DNA of 64,000 nucleotides. It comes from Candidatus Methanoperedens sp. (lineage in GTDB: Archaea; Halobacteriota; Methanosarcinia; Methanosarcinales; Methanoperedenaceae). The DNA lies in contig JAPZAS010000009.1 in assembly GCA_027460525.1 (NCBI GenBank), positions 35,962-99,961 on the forward strand. Direction: 5' to 3'. The translations under genes and the position numbers were made by a program. Shown one piece after another: positions 26,370-34,601 of the stretch. Below the pieces are notes generated by a model that saw nothing but the letters and a program-made list of their open reading frames with translations, was not told the DNA's origin and ran no database searches. Within the stretch, counting starts at the first letter, position 1, and each line of letters begins with the position of its first letter.

Positions 26370-27815
26370 TTAAATCTGATGAACCAAGGATATCTGTTCT
26401 TTTTTCACGGGTTCATCAAACTCCGACAGCTTCAACTGCCTCCTGGAGCAGCGCTCACCCGGAATTTCAACAGGATAAATACCGCTCAAACATCCCACGC
26501 ATAGGTCATCCATGGGAATTCCTATTGATTTCACAAGACCCTCGATACTTAAATATCCCAGGGAGTCGGCGTTAATTAGAGCCTCCACCCCTTTTACGGC
26601 TTTATGCGCAGCCACAAGTTCATCACGCGTAGCCATGTCGATTCCAAGATAGCACGGCGAGATAATGGGCGGGCTTGCTACCCTCATGTGCACTTCTCTT
26701 GTCCCGGCTTTTCGGATTAAATTTATTATTCTTCGAGAAGTTGTGCCGCGGACTATGCTGTCATCGACAAGCACAATGCTTTTCCCTTCGATATTTGGTT
26801 TTATGGTATTGAGCTTCAGCCGCACAGCAGTCTCTCTCATATCCTGACCAGGCATGATGAAAGTCCTTCCGATGTAGCGGTTCTTCATCAGTCCTTCCAT
26901 ATAATCTATGCCTGACTTCTTTGAGAAACCAATTGCATAGGTGATTCCGGAGTCTGGCACCGGGGAAACGATGTCTGCCTTAACCGGATGTTCTTCAAAA
27001 AGCGCTTTGCCTATACGAAGCCTCACATCATACACAAGCTGCCCGTCGATGACAGAATCAGGCCGTGCAAAATAGATGTATTCGAAAACGCAGTGGGCGC
27101 AATTCTTTGATTTAACAAGCTCGTGGCTTTCGTATGTCCCGTTGGAGAAAATCAGCATCTCCCCTGGAACTACGTCGCGGATGAACTCGCCATTCAGGAT
27201 ATCGATTGCCACGCTCTCGGAAGCCACCACAAAACCATCATCTATTTTTCCAAGGCACAGCGGCTTTACTCCAAGCGGGTCGCGTACGATGACAAGCCTG
27301 TTGTCCACCAGAATGGCGAGCGAATAAGACCCGACAAGTTTTTTCATCATATCCCTGACAGCATCGGGAAGCTCGTTGTGCATGAGTTCTTTAACCAGAA
27401 GATGCGCAATGACCTCGGTATCGGAATCCGAGAGGAATATTCTTCCTTCCTTTTCAAGCTCATTCCTCAGTTCTTTTGAATTTACAAGATTACCGTTATG
27501 CGCAATTGCTATAGTGCCGCTTTTGAAACTCACGAGCAGTGGCTGGCAGTTCTCGATCTTCGAACCCCCGGTGGTGGAATAACGCACATGCCCTATACCC
27601 ACATAGCCTTTTAGTTTCTGTATATCCGCCTTGTTAAAAACATCAGGCACGAGCCCCATGCCTTTTAAAGTCTGTACATTGGTGCCGTCATGGACTGTTA
27701 TGCCAGCGGATTCCTGTCCTCTGTGCTGGAGGGCATAAAGTGCATAATAGATTGACAGCGCGGCATGTGCTTCATCTTTAAAAGAGACGCCCACTATGCC
27801 GCATTCTTCATGCAT
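26370..27815 (-). CDS. purF: Amidophosphoribosyltransferase PurF
   Basis: A 481-aa enzyme for the first step of purine synthesis, making phosphoribosylamine from PRPP and glutamine. Cys5 in MHEECGIVGV is the glutamine-hydrolysing nucleophile after removal of a four-residue propeptide. The PRPP loop VLVDDSIVRGTTSRR is present near residue 350. C-terminal cysteines (CVGCLSG and others) fit the iron-sulfur-containing class. It is cotranscribed with rpl37e and the Lsm gene upstream, a frequent archaeal arrangement. Confidence 0.95.
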   Translation of the reverse strand: MHEECGIVGVSFKDEAHAALSIYYALYALQHRGQESAGITVHDGTNVQTLKGMGLVPDVFNKADIQKLKGYVGIGHVRYSTTGGSKIENCQPLLVSFKSGTIAIAHNGNLVNSKELRNELEKEGRIFLSDSDTEVIAHLLVKELMHNELPDAVRDMMKKLVGSYSLAILVDNRLVIVRDPLGVKPLCLGKIDDGFVVASESVAIDILNGEFIRDVVPGEMLIFSNGTYESHELVKSKNCAHCVFEYIYFARPDSVIDGQLVYDVRLRIGKALFEEHPVKADIVSPVPDSGITYAIGFSKKSGIDYMEGLMKNRYIGRTFIMPGQDMRETAVRLKLNTIKPNIEGKSIVLVDDSIVRGTTSRRIINLIRKAGTREVHMRVASPPIISPCYLGIDMATRDELVAAHKAVKGVEALINADSLGYLSIEGLVKSIGIPMDDLCVGCLSGIYPVEIPGERCSRRQLKLSEFDEPVKKEQISLVHQI

Positions 27816-27818
27816 ATT

Positions 27819-27989
27819 TTAATAACCGCATTTTTCTTGCCATTTGTACGATCTCATGCGTGCTGTCTTACCGAATCCGCATGATGCGCACATTTTTGTA
27901 TGGGTATTGAATGAAACGCTTCCGCATCTTCTGCATTTTACATGGGTCTTATGCTGCCGCTTACCCATTGAAGGCGTACCTTTTGACAT
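27819..27989 (-). CDS. rpl37e: Large subunit ribosomal protein L37e (eL37)
   Basis: A 56-aa zinc-ribbon ribosomal protein. It starts [16 protein letters not shown], contains CRRCG and CASCG as the two CxxC pairs, and ends in [13 protein letters not shown], all typical for L37e. Its stop lies three bases before the purF start, and the Lsm gene is 14 bases upstream. Together these form the conserved Lsm-L37e-purF cluster. Confidence 0.95.
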   Translation of the reverse strand: MSKGTPSMGKRQHKTHVKCRRCGSVSFNTHTKMCASCGFGKTARMRSYKWQEKCGY

Positions 27990-28003
27990 TTATTATCACC
28001 TTT

Positions 28004-28246
<243 letters not shown>

Positions 28247-28253
28247 TTAGTTC

Positions 28254-28297
28254 AATAGTATTCCAGAGTGGCTCGGAGAATACTTAAAACTATTGGT
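28254..28297 (+). promoter_or_regulatory. Inverted repeats upstream of MKNF copy 3
   Basis: AGTATTC and GAATACT form an inner 7-bp stem around CAGAGTGGCTCGGA, and CAATAGT/ACTATTG nests outside it. The structure precedes the third leader ORF. It could be part of a leader RNA or an operator shared with the divergent Lsm operon. Confidence 0.3.
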
Positions 28298-28302
28298 GAC
28301 TA

Positions 28303-28452
28303 ATGAAAAACTTTAAGAAAATTTTATCAAAAACTGTTGCGTCAGTTTACACCGCGCACACGTATGGCGAAGACATACGTGGACACGCCCTCCCGAGGCG
28401 TGACTCGGGAAGAGTATGCTTTGCATACCCTATACGTCATAAAGGGGCGTAA
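28303..28452 (+). CDS. Leader-peptide ORF, MKNF family copy 3 (49 aa)
   Basis: A 49-codon plus-strand ORF beginning [20 protein letters not shown], differing from copy 1 by three bases in the first 66. It then runs through hairpin A in inverted loop orientation (28359-28381), a third palindrome (28384-28402, interleaved with TCCCGAG/CTCGGGA), hairpin B also inverted (28414-28428), and stops (TAA at 28450-28452) in the loop of the terminal hairpin, six bases before the PUA gene start. It is the longest copy and combines the modules of the other two. Confidence 0.55.
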   Translation: MKNFKKILSKTVASVYTAHTYGEDIRGHALPRRDSGRVCFAYPIRHKGA

Positions 28453-28461
28453 CCCTTTATG
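28438..28461 (+). promoter_or_regulatory. Hairpin containing the PUA-protein start codon
   Basis: CATAAAGGG pairs with CCCTTTATG in a 9-bp stem around GCGTAA. The ATG of the downstream gene forms the last three bases of the 3' arm, and the leader ORF stop lies in the loop. The stem sequence differs from copies 1 and 2, yet the pairing is kept by matched changes, which supports selection for structure. Confidence 0.5.
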
Positions 28462-28941
28462 AAGATAAAATCGCGGAACGTGCTGAGAAAGACAGACCAA
28501 AAAGCCCTCGTCAATGACATAGTGGAAGCCTTCGGGGATGCATCAGCATTTGAGGATAAGAAGCTTGAGTACGTCGAGTCCGATGAGTGTGATTTCATAT
28601 TCGTGGACGGCGAACCATTATTGTTTAAAATCGAAGGAAAGATATTCCCCACAGTAAAGGGTGCTCTCAAACTGAATCCTGTGAGGCGTAAAGTTGTAGT
28701 GGACCCCGGGGCTGTGAAGTTTCTTATAAACGGGGCAGATGTGATGAGTCCTGGAATAGTTGCTGCAGACCCTTCTATAAAAGAGGGCGACCTTGTTATA
28801 ATTGCAGAAGAGGCACATGGAAAGGCATTAGCTATCGGAAGGGCACTTATGCCGGGCAGGGATATGGTGGGAGGAAAAGGCAAGGCGGTCAAATCCATCC
28901 ACTATGTTGGAGATGAAATATGGAAGCTTGAACAGAAATAG
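28459..28941 (+). CDS. PUA-domain RNA-binding protein (MCT-1/Tma20-like)
   Basis: A 160-aa protein with a C-terminal PUA domain (residues about 78-155; PGAVKFLINGADVMSPGIVAADPSIKEGDLVII) and an N-terminal domain like that of MCT-1/Tma20 translation factors. Archaeal members bind tRNA or rRNA and are thought to act in translation or recycling. The start is in the hairpin ending MKNF copy 3. It is followed by the SepF-like gene after about 40 bases. Confidence 0.88.
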   Translation: MKIKSRNVLRKTDQKALVNDIVEAFGDASAFEDKKLEYVESDECDFIFVDGEPLLFKIEGKIFPTVKGALKLNPVRRKVVVDPGAVKFLINGADVMSPGIVAADPSIKEGDLVIIAEEAHGKALAIGRALMPGRDMVGGKGKAVKSIHYVGDEIWKLEQK

Positions 28942-28982
28942 ATAAATAGATATAAACAGTAAGGAGTAAAGGTGATGATTTC

Positions 28983-29354
28983 ATGGCTGCAAAATTTTTA
29001 GATAAGTTCCTTGGAAGCGGGAAAAAGGTAAAATCAGAGGCAGAAGATTATCAAGAACTTGATTTATCAGAATTCGAAGAGGGTTTTAAGGGTGAGCCTA
29101 CAGGCACTTATATCCGCATAGCAGAGCTTTCAGGGCTCGACATGATGCCTGAATTAAAGAAACAGGTTTATAATGGGAATATACTTATGATCGATGTCTC
29201 ACCTGCAAGAAAGGATAAACTGGTTTTCGACAGGGCGATTAAAGACTTAAAGCAGGTAGTTAACGATGTCCACGGCGACATTGCAATGATAAAAGAAGAC
29301 CAGGTCATCGTGACCCCGCGCGGAGTGCGCATTGATAGACAAAAATTAAAGTGA
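28983..29354 (+). CDS. sepF: SepF-like cell division protein
   Basis: A 123-aa SepF homologue, the FtsZ membrane anchor in many euryarchaea. The N-terminal amphipathic membrane-binding segment (MAAKFLDKFLGSGKK) is followed by an acidic linker and the DUF552 core (YIRIAELSGLDMMPELKKQVYNGNILMIDVSP). Archaeal SepF recruits FtsZ to the division site. The stop overlaps the next gene. Confidence 0.9.
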   Translation: MAAKFLDKFLGSGKKVKSEAEDYQELDLSEFEEGFKGEPTGTYIRIAELSGLDMMPELKKQVYNGNILMIDVSPARKDKLVFDRAIKDLKQVVNDVHGDIAMIKEDQVIVTPRGVRIDRQKLK

Positions 29355-29929
29355 ACTCTGAACCAATTCACCCATTAACTGTTACCAGAAGCGTTTGCCC
29401 GCTCTGTCATAAGGAACTCCTGACAAACTGGGTTCCGAATAATATTCCTTTTTTCGGGGAAGTGATGCATATTACTTCCCTGTGTGAATGCGGATTCCGA
29501 TATTCGGATACTTTAATACTGGCACAGAGTAAGCCTGTGCGTTACGAATTGAAAATAAAAAACCAGGACGACCTTGACGCGCGGGTGGTGCGTTCCACGT
29601 CAGGGACGATAAGGATTCCTGAACTCGGTGTAAACATAGAGCCTGGCCCCGCCTCTGAATCTTTTGTCTCTAATATCGAAGGCGTGCTTGACAGGGTTGA
29701 AGAAATACTTGGAATGGTGACACGCTGGGACGAGAAAGAAAAAACAGAGCGCGCACTGGAACTTCTCTCGATTTTGGAAAAAATTAAGGCAGGTAATTAT
29801 GAGATAACCGTTATCATCGATGATCCTCTTGGAAACAGCGCCATAATTGCAAAAAATGCCAGGAGCAGGGAACTTACTGACGAGGAGACAACTCATATTA
29901 AAACCGGCATGATAATTTTTGAGAAATAA
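29351..29929 (+). CDS. ZPR1-related zinc-finger protein
   Basis: A 192-aa archaeal single-domain ZPR1 protein. The zinc finger uses Cys16-x2-Cys19 and Cys45-x-Cys47, followed by a beta-rich domain with EPGPASESFVSNIEGVL typical of ZPR1. In eukaryotes ZPR1 acts as a folding factor for elongation factor eEF1A, and an equivalent role in archaea is plausible. It starts at a GTG overlapping the sepF stop (GTGA). Confidence 0.9.
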   Translation: MNSEPIHPLTVTRSVCPLCHKELLTNWVPNNIPFFGEVMHITSLCECGFRYSDTLILAQSKPVRYELKIKNQDDLDARVVRSTSGTIRIPELGVNIEPGPASESFVSNIEGVLDRVEEILGMVTRWDEKEKTERALELLSILEKIKAGNYEITVIIDDPLGNSAIIAKNARSRELTDEETTHIKTGMIIFEK

Positions 29930-31271
29930 AAGCATTTTCATAAGACAAAAAGCGTATTTCGTTATCCTTCAGCTCCTGAATTCAATAATAGCAGGGAAAA
30001 AATATCCCGATATGCTGCTTGGCGGGATTTTTAAAAATGAAACTTTTCCATCCGCCGAAAAAGCAACCATCGTAGAGTTCACCTACGGAATCCTGCGCCA
30101 CAGGGGACGGATTGACTTTATTATCGAACATGCATCAAGAGCCTCGCTTCCCGATATTGATTTAAATATTCTCAACATACTCAGGATTTGCACTTACCAG
30201 GCAGTGTTTACCGGGGCATCGAATACCGGTGTTATAAATAACGCGACGGCACTTTGCGTGGATGAGAAAAGGTTCGAAGGTTTTGTAATAAGGACGGTCG
30301 AGGGGATAATAAAAAATAACAATAAAATACTCTTCCCGGATAAAGAAAATGCACCTGTAGAATATATTTCGGTTTATCATTCACATCCTGCGTGGATTGT
30401 GGATAAATGGTTGAAAGAGTTTCATGAACCAGGGGTGGTGGAAGTGCTATGCTCTGCCAATAATCACGAACCTCCTTTAACAATACGCGCCAATCCCCTG
30501 AAAACAAAACGCGAATCTCTCCGGGAGTCTCTTGACCATGGGGGGTATACTTCATCGCCAACTATGTTCTCGCCTTTCGGGCTTGTTGTTGATAAAAAAG
30601 AGGATATCTTTAAAACAGATGCCTTTGCGAATGGGGCTTTTGAGGTGCAGGACGAGGGAAGCCAGCTTATTACTTTGCTTACAGGGGCAAAGCCAGGAGA
30701 ATTTGTTGTGGATGCATGTGCGGGAAACGGCGGAAAGTCCCTGTTCCTTTCAGGACTGATGAAGAATAAAAGCACTGTTATTGCTTTTGAAACCAGCGCT
30801 TCAAAGCTTGAAAACCTTCGGCGGAGGGCAGCGAGGGCAGGCGCTTTGAATATCCGGACTGTTCAAGCAGACAGGCTTTTTGAATACAAAGGCCGGGCTG
30901 ATTGCGTATTGATAGACGCCCCATGCTCAGGGATGGGAGTGTTCAGGAGGAACCCTGATTCGAAATGGAGGTTGACTCAGGAGGATATAATAGAGCTTTC
31001 TGCAAAGCAAAAAGAAATAATACGGGAATACAGCGGTCTTGTAAAACCTGGCGGGAGGCTTGTCTATGCAACATGCACCATCAACAGGGAAGAAAATGAG
31101 GAGGTTGTGCGAGGGTTTCTTGAGGAGAGAAAAGATTTTTACATAACCCCTGCTTCTGAAATGAACCCTGAAATATTTGGCAGATTTACGGAAGGAAAAG
31201 GATTTTTCAGGTCGTTGCCGCATGTTCATGGTACGGATGGTTTTTTCGGGGCTGTGATGAGACGAAATTGA
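29919..31271 (+). CDS. RsmB/NOP-family rRNA cytosine-C5 methyltransferase with NusB-like domain
   Basis: A 450-aa protein with an N-terminal NusB-like RNA-binding domain (residues about 1-140) and a C-terminal SAM-dependent methyltransferase. Motif I is VVDACAGNGGKS; the two catalytic cysteines are in DAPCSGMGVFRRNPD and YATCTINREENE, as in RsmB. It methylates a cytosine in rRNA. It starts at a TTG inside the end of the ZPR1 gene; no ATG is available nearby without losing part of the NusB domain. Confidence 0.9.
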   Translation: MRNKSIFIRQKAYFVILQLLNSIIAGKKYPDMLLGGIFKNETFPSAEKATIVEFTYGILRHRGRIDFIIEHASRASLPDIDLNILNILRICTYQAVFTGASNTGVINNATALCVDEKRFEGFVIRTVEGIIKNNNKILFPDKENAPVEYISVYHSHPAWIVDKWLKEFHEPGVVEVLCSANNHEPPLTIRANPLKTKRESLRESLDHGGYTSSPTMFSPFGLVVDKKEDIFKTDAFANGAFEVQDEGSQLITLLTGAKPGEFVVDACAGNGGKSLFLSGLMKNKSTVIAFETSASKLENLRRRAARAGALNIRTVQADRLFEYKGRADCVLIDAPCSGMGVFRRNPDSKWRLTQEDIIELSAKQKEIIREYSGLVKPGGRLVYATCTINREENEEVVRGFLEERKDFYITPASEMNPEIFGRFTEGKGFFRSLPHVHGTDGFFGAVMRRN

Positions 31272-31286
31272 ATGGGCATGGACAAA

Positions 31287-32021
31287 TTAATATACCATCT
31301 CCCCCTTCAAAAACGCCGCCGACCTCTTATCCGCTGGCGCCATAAAAATCCCTTCAATGCTATTAACTTCAATCAATTCCCCGTTCAACAGGATGCCCAC
31401 TCTATCGGCGATGCGCTTTACCTGCGGTATGTTATGCGTTGCAATAACAATGGTGGTTCCGAGATCGTTTCTTATGTGCTTGATTATTTCCTCTATCTTT
31501 GCCACGTTAGATGGGTCAAGATTCGCAGTGGGCTCGTCAAGAAGAAGTATCTCCGGGTCGTACACTATCGCCCTCGCAAATGCCATGCGCTGCGCCTCAC
31601 CTCCCGAAAGCGTCCGGGCTATTTGCTTTTCCATGCCAGAAAGCCCCACTATATCCAGGGCGCTGCTGACCTTTTTTTCTATTATCCTTTTATCCATTCC
31701 ACGTACCTTAAGACCATAAGCCACATTATCAAAAACCGAAATATTAAAAACAGCAGGGGTCTGGAAAAGCAGCGACATCTTTTTCCGAACTTTTTTTCCG
31801 TCATGGTCGCCATTTAACAATATTCCTTCAAACACAATCCCTCCACTTTTGGGTTTTTCAAAAAGGTTCAATATCCGAAGAAGAGTTGTCTTGCCCGCGC
31901 CGCTCGGTCCGATCAAGGCGAATATCTCAGCCCGGTTAATCACAAGGTTTACGTTTTTCAATACTTCCTTGCTTCCAAAGGATTTGCAGAGGTTCTTTAT
32001 CCTGATTAATTCCTCAGCCAT
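31287..32021 (-). CDS. tupC: Tungstate ABC transporter ATPase (TupC-like)
   Basis: A 244-aa ABC ATPase with Walker A GPSGAGKTT, signature LSGGEAQR and Walker B ILLLDEPTA. It is the third gene of a tup-type operon, energising uptake of tungstate or molybdate. Gene order binding protein, permease, ATPase is the same as in TupABC systems. It lies two bases downstream of the permease gene. Confidence 0.88.
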   Translation of the reverse strand: MAEELIRIKNLCKSFGSKEVLKNVNLVINRAEIFALIGPSGAGKTTLLRILNLFEKPKSGGIVFEGILLNGDHDGKKVRKKMSLLFQTPAVFNISVFDNVAYGLKVRGMDKRIIEKKVSSALDIVGLSGMEKQIARTLSGGEAQRMAFARAIVYDPEILLLDEPTANLDPSNVAKIEEIIKHIRNDLGTTIVIATHNIPQVKRIADRVGILLNGELIEVNSIEGIFMAPADKRSAAFLKGEMVY

Positions 32022-32022
32022 T

Positions 32023-32757
32023 TCAATCCTTCCTCTGGAAGAAGTTTGCCAGGAGATTCACAGAAAGGACAAGTGAAATAAGTATAATCCCAAGGGCAAT
32101 GGATGTTGAAAAATCACCTTTACCTGTCTCTAAGGTTATAGCAGTAGTAAGTGTTCGCGTGCGCGATACTCCTTCCCCTATTCCGCCTATACTTCCTGTT
32201 CCAGCTATGTTACCCCCTACAATGAGAATTGCGCCCACCTCTGCAAGCGCCCTCCCGAGTCCGGCAAGTACGGCTGTGATGATGCCGAATCTTGCCTCTC
32301 TCAAAATCGCGACCGCAGCGTCTTTTTCGTTGCCGCCGAGCGTATAAACAGTCTCGATTATCGGTTGAGGAACTGCTTTTATTGCAGCAAGGGATATGCC
32401 TGTTATTATGGGCGTGACCAGTATGTACTGAGCTAAAATCATGGCTTCCTGCGTATAAAACATTTTAAGGAACCCAAGAGGACCTGCAGGCACAATCATC
32501 AAAAAAACAAAGAGTCCAACAAAAACGGATGGCAGCCCCATACCTGTATTGATAAGCGTAATCAGCGCCTGCCTGCCCCTGAAGTGCAAAAAAGTCAATG
32601 CAAATGCCAGGGGGATGGCAGTCAGGGTTGCAAGTATGATAGCAGAGCCGGATACTTTTATTGAGACGCCTGTTATGCTCAGGATATATGGATTTGCGCT
32701 GAATATCAGCTCAAACGCCTTTGTAATCCCCTCATACAGGAAGTCAGCACTGCTCAT
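32023..32757 (-). CDS. tupB: Tungstate ABC transporter permease (TupB-like)
   Basis: A 244-aa membrane protein with about five or six segments and the EAA-type cytoplasmic loop (AAVAILREARFGIITAVLAGLGRALAEVGAILIVGG). This form is typical for TupB, the permease of tungstate-specific transporters. It overlaps the binding-protein gene by one base and the ATPase gene follows directly. Confidence 0.88.
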   Translation of the reverse strand: MSSADFLYEGITKAFELIFSANPYILSITGVSIKVSGSAIILATLTAIPLAFALTFLHFRGRQALITLINTGMGLPSVFVGLFVFLMIVPAGPLGFLKMFYTQEAMILAQYILVTPIITGISLAAIKAVPQPIIETVYTLGGNEKDAAVAILREARFGIITAVLAGLGRALAEVGAILIVGGNIAGTGSIGGIGEGVSRTRTLTTAITLETGKGDFSTSIALGIILISLVLSVNLLANFFQRKD

Positions 32758-33620
32758 TACTCCTTAATACCTGTGGACGGCACGAAAAGCCCTTCCCCGT
32801 ATTTGTCCTTGCCATAATTCCTTATGATGTCCTGTCCCTGCGGAGATGTCACATAGTTAATGTATTTCATTGCAAGGTCGTATTTCACGTTCGGGAACAT
32901 GGCAGGGTTCACAGCCATGACGTGATATGGATTGAAAAGAAACGCCTGGTCGGATTCAAAAAGAATCACGAGCTTTATTTTGTCTTTCATCGCAAGGTAT
33001 GTTCCCCGGTCAGAGAGTGTATAGCCGCCCTTAATGTCGGCAGTTATTATGGTATCGCCCATACCTTTGCCCACCGATTGATACCATGTTCCAGCAGGCG
33101 TGATGTTTGCGGCTTTCCAGATTGATAATTCCATTATATTCGTTCCTGATTCATCCCCCCTTGAAATAAAAGGGGACTGCGTGGCAGCGATTCTCCTGAA
33201 TGCATCCGTGGCATTTGTTGCATTCCTTATTCCCGCAGGGTCGTTCTCAGGTCCGATGATGACGAAGTAATTGTACATCATGTAACTTCGGTTTATGAAA
33301 CTCCCGTTGGCAACAGCCTGTAATTCCAGTTGGACTGCGTGCACCATCACAACGTCTGCAGCTCCGAGTTCTCCGGTTGCGACAGCCTTCCCTGTCCCTT
33401 CACATACGGTTAATATCCTGATATTATTTTCATCTTCGAACTTTTTGTTCAGCACATCGAGCAATCCCGTATCGCAGGTGGAAGTGGTAGTGGCAAGACG
33501 TAATTCCTGTGGAGCGGATGCCGTTGATGTTGTATTTCCAGTCGGCGCCTGCTGTACGCAGCCTGCAAATATTGCGAGCAAAACTGAAACTAATATTATC
33601 TTTGTAAACATTTTTTTCAT
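32757..33620 (-). CDS. tupA: Tungstate-binding lipoprotein (TupA-like)
   Basis: A 287-aa extracellular binding protein. The N-terminal signal ends in a lipobox (FAGC), so it is lipid-anchored. The anion-binding signature LATTTSTCDTGLLD, corresponding to the TTTS motif of TupA, is present, as is the second conserved SRGDESGT segment near residue 155. High tungstate affinity is expected for this class rather than molybdate. The promoter region upstream has a 20-bp inverted repeat near the ModE-like regulator gene. Confidence 0.9.
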   Translation of the reverse strand: MKKMFTKIILVSVLLAIFAGCVQQAPTGNTTSTASAPQELRLATTTSTCDTGLLDVLNKKFEDENNIRILTVCEGTGKAVATGELGAADVVMVHAVQLELQAVANGSFINRSYMMYNYFVIIGPENDPAGIRNATNATDAFRRIAATQSPFISRGDESGTNIMELSIWKAANITPAGTWYQSVGKGMGDTIITADIKGGYTLSDRGTYLAMKDKIKLVILFESDQAFLFNPYHVMAVNPAMFPNVKYDLAMKYINYVTSPQGQDIIRNYGKDKYGEGLFVPSTGIKE

Positions 33621-33632
33621 ATTGTTACCGCC

Positions 33633-33652
33633 TTATGTTCGCTCAAACATAA
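33633..33652. promoter_or_regulatory. Inverted repeat upstream of tupA, likely ModE-type operator
   Basis: TTATGTT and AACATAA form perfect 7-bp arms around a 6-bp spacer (CGCTCA), just upstream of tupA. Arms with this TAT-rich character and spacing resemble ModE binding sites, and a ModE-type gene is next door. Repression of tungstate uptake under metal-replete conditions is the likely outcome. Confidence 0.5.
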
Positions 33653-33739
33653 CGCATGCTAATAAAAGTTTCGAAAAAAATGCAACATATTATTGTAGCT
33701 TTCGCTCATGGTGCGTATATCTCCAGTTCTGAGCGGCAA

Positions 33740-34285
33740 TTATTCTTTCCCGATCATCACTTCTGTTGCCTTTACCACTGCCGTCACTTTATCATCTTTT
33801 TTGAGATTTAAAGCCTCAACAGCTTCTTTTGTGATGACAGCCGTTATCGTTGCTGGTTCGACTGCAATTTTAACTTTTGCAATTAGACCTTCCTTCTCAA
33901 CCTCGATTACCTTGCCCTTCATCTGGTTCCTTGCAGATATTTTCAACCCAATCACCTCCCAGAATGTTTTGTCATAAACTGTCTGCGCAAGAATGTTTTG
34001 ATATATACTGTATTCATCGAGCAGGTTTATCGCTTTTTCGGTCAGGAATGTGCCCTGGGCTTTCCCACCGCGTTTTTTTATTATTACAGGCTCACCCACG
34101 CTCTCTTCGATTTCCTTCAGCAGGAGCCAGGCATGCTTGTATGAAATTTTAACTTTCTTACATGCTTTATTGAGCGAACCCTCCTTTTTGATGCTTTCCA
34201 GGAGGGCTGCCTTTCCCTCCCCCATGATCGGCTCATCTTTCCTGTTTACAAGCCACAGTTTTGTTTTAGCCTGCGTTCGCTTCAT
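33740..34285 (-). CDS. ModE-type molybdate/tungstate-responsive regulator with TOBE domain
   Basis: A 181-aa regulator. Residues about 1-110 form the ModE winged helix-turn-helix (GSLNKACKKVKISYKHAWLLLKEIEE), and the C-terminal 70 residues are a single Mop/TOBE oxyanion-binding domain (ISARNQMKGKVIEVEKEGLIAKVKI). Bacterial ModE has two TOBE units; one is common in archaea. It lies upstream of tupABC on the same strand with an operator-like repeat between, and likely controls it. Confidence 0.88.
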   Translation of the reverse strand: MKRTQAKTKLWLVNRKDEPIMGEGKAALLESIKKEGSLNKACKKVKISYKHAWLLLKEIEESVGEPVIIKKRGGKAQGTFLTEKAINLLDEYSIYQNILAQTVYDKTFWEVIGLKISARNQMKGKVIEVEKEGLIAKVKIAVEPATITAVITKEAVEALNLKKDDKVTAVVKATEVMIGKE

Positions 34286-34295
34286 TGTGATATTT

Positions 34296-34329
34296 AATGA
34301 CCTGAAAAGGATTAAATATAATGGTCATT
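34296..34329. promoter_or_regulatory. Divergent promoter with inverted repeat between regulator and TusA-like gene
   Basis: AATGACC (34296-34302) and GGTCATT (34323-34329) flank an AT-rich TATA-like core (GATTAAATATAAT). The two genes diverge from this 57-base gap. The symmetry suggests a shared protein-binding site covering both promoters. Confidence 0.35.
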
Positions 34330-34342
34330 CATAAATAATCCT

Positions 34343-34561
34343 ATGGGAAGTATTGATCTCAGAGGTAAAGTATGTCCCTTTGTTTTATTTTATGCAAAGA
34401 AAAGACTCGAAACCACACAATCAGGTGAAAAACTGGAAATCGTAACCGACGACCCAACCGCAAAGGAGACCATATCGGGCTGGTGCGGCACACACCACCA
34501 TGAAATACTGGAAATAGATGAATCCGGCGGTCAGATAAAAATCGTGATTAAAAAACATTAA
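34343..34561 (+). CDS. TusA/SirA-like sulfur-transfer protein
   Basis: A 72-aa TusA-fold protein. The conserved Cys-Pro motif is Cys11-Pro12 (LRGKVCPF), where the cysteine carries persulfide sulfur. The end of the helix and strand pattern EKLEIVTDDPTAKETISGWC is typical. Members deliver sulfur for tRNA thiolation, molybdenum cofactor or sulfur metabolism. It is followed 40 bases later by an unassigned Cys-rich gene and then hypA, so a metallocofactor context is plausible. Confidence 0.85.
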   Translation: MGSIDLRGKVCPFVLFYAKKRLETTQSGEKLEIVTDDPTAKETISGWCGTHHHEILEIDESGGQIKIVIKKH

Positions 34562-34601
34562 CAAAACTTAAATAGTAAATATTCGTAATATTACTAACGT
34601 T

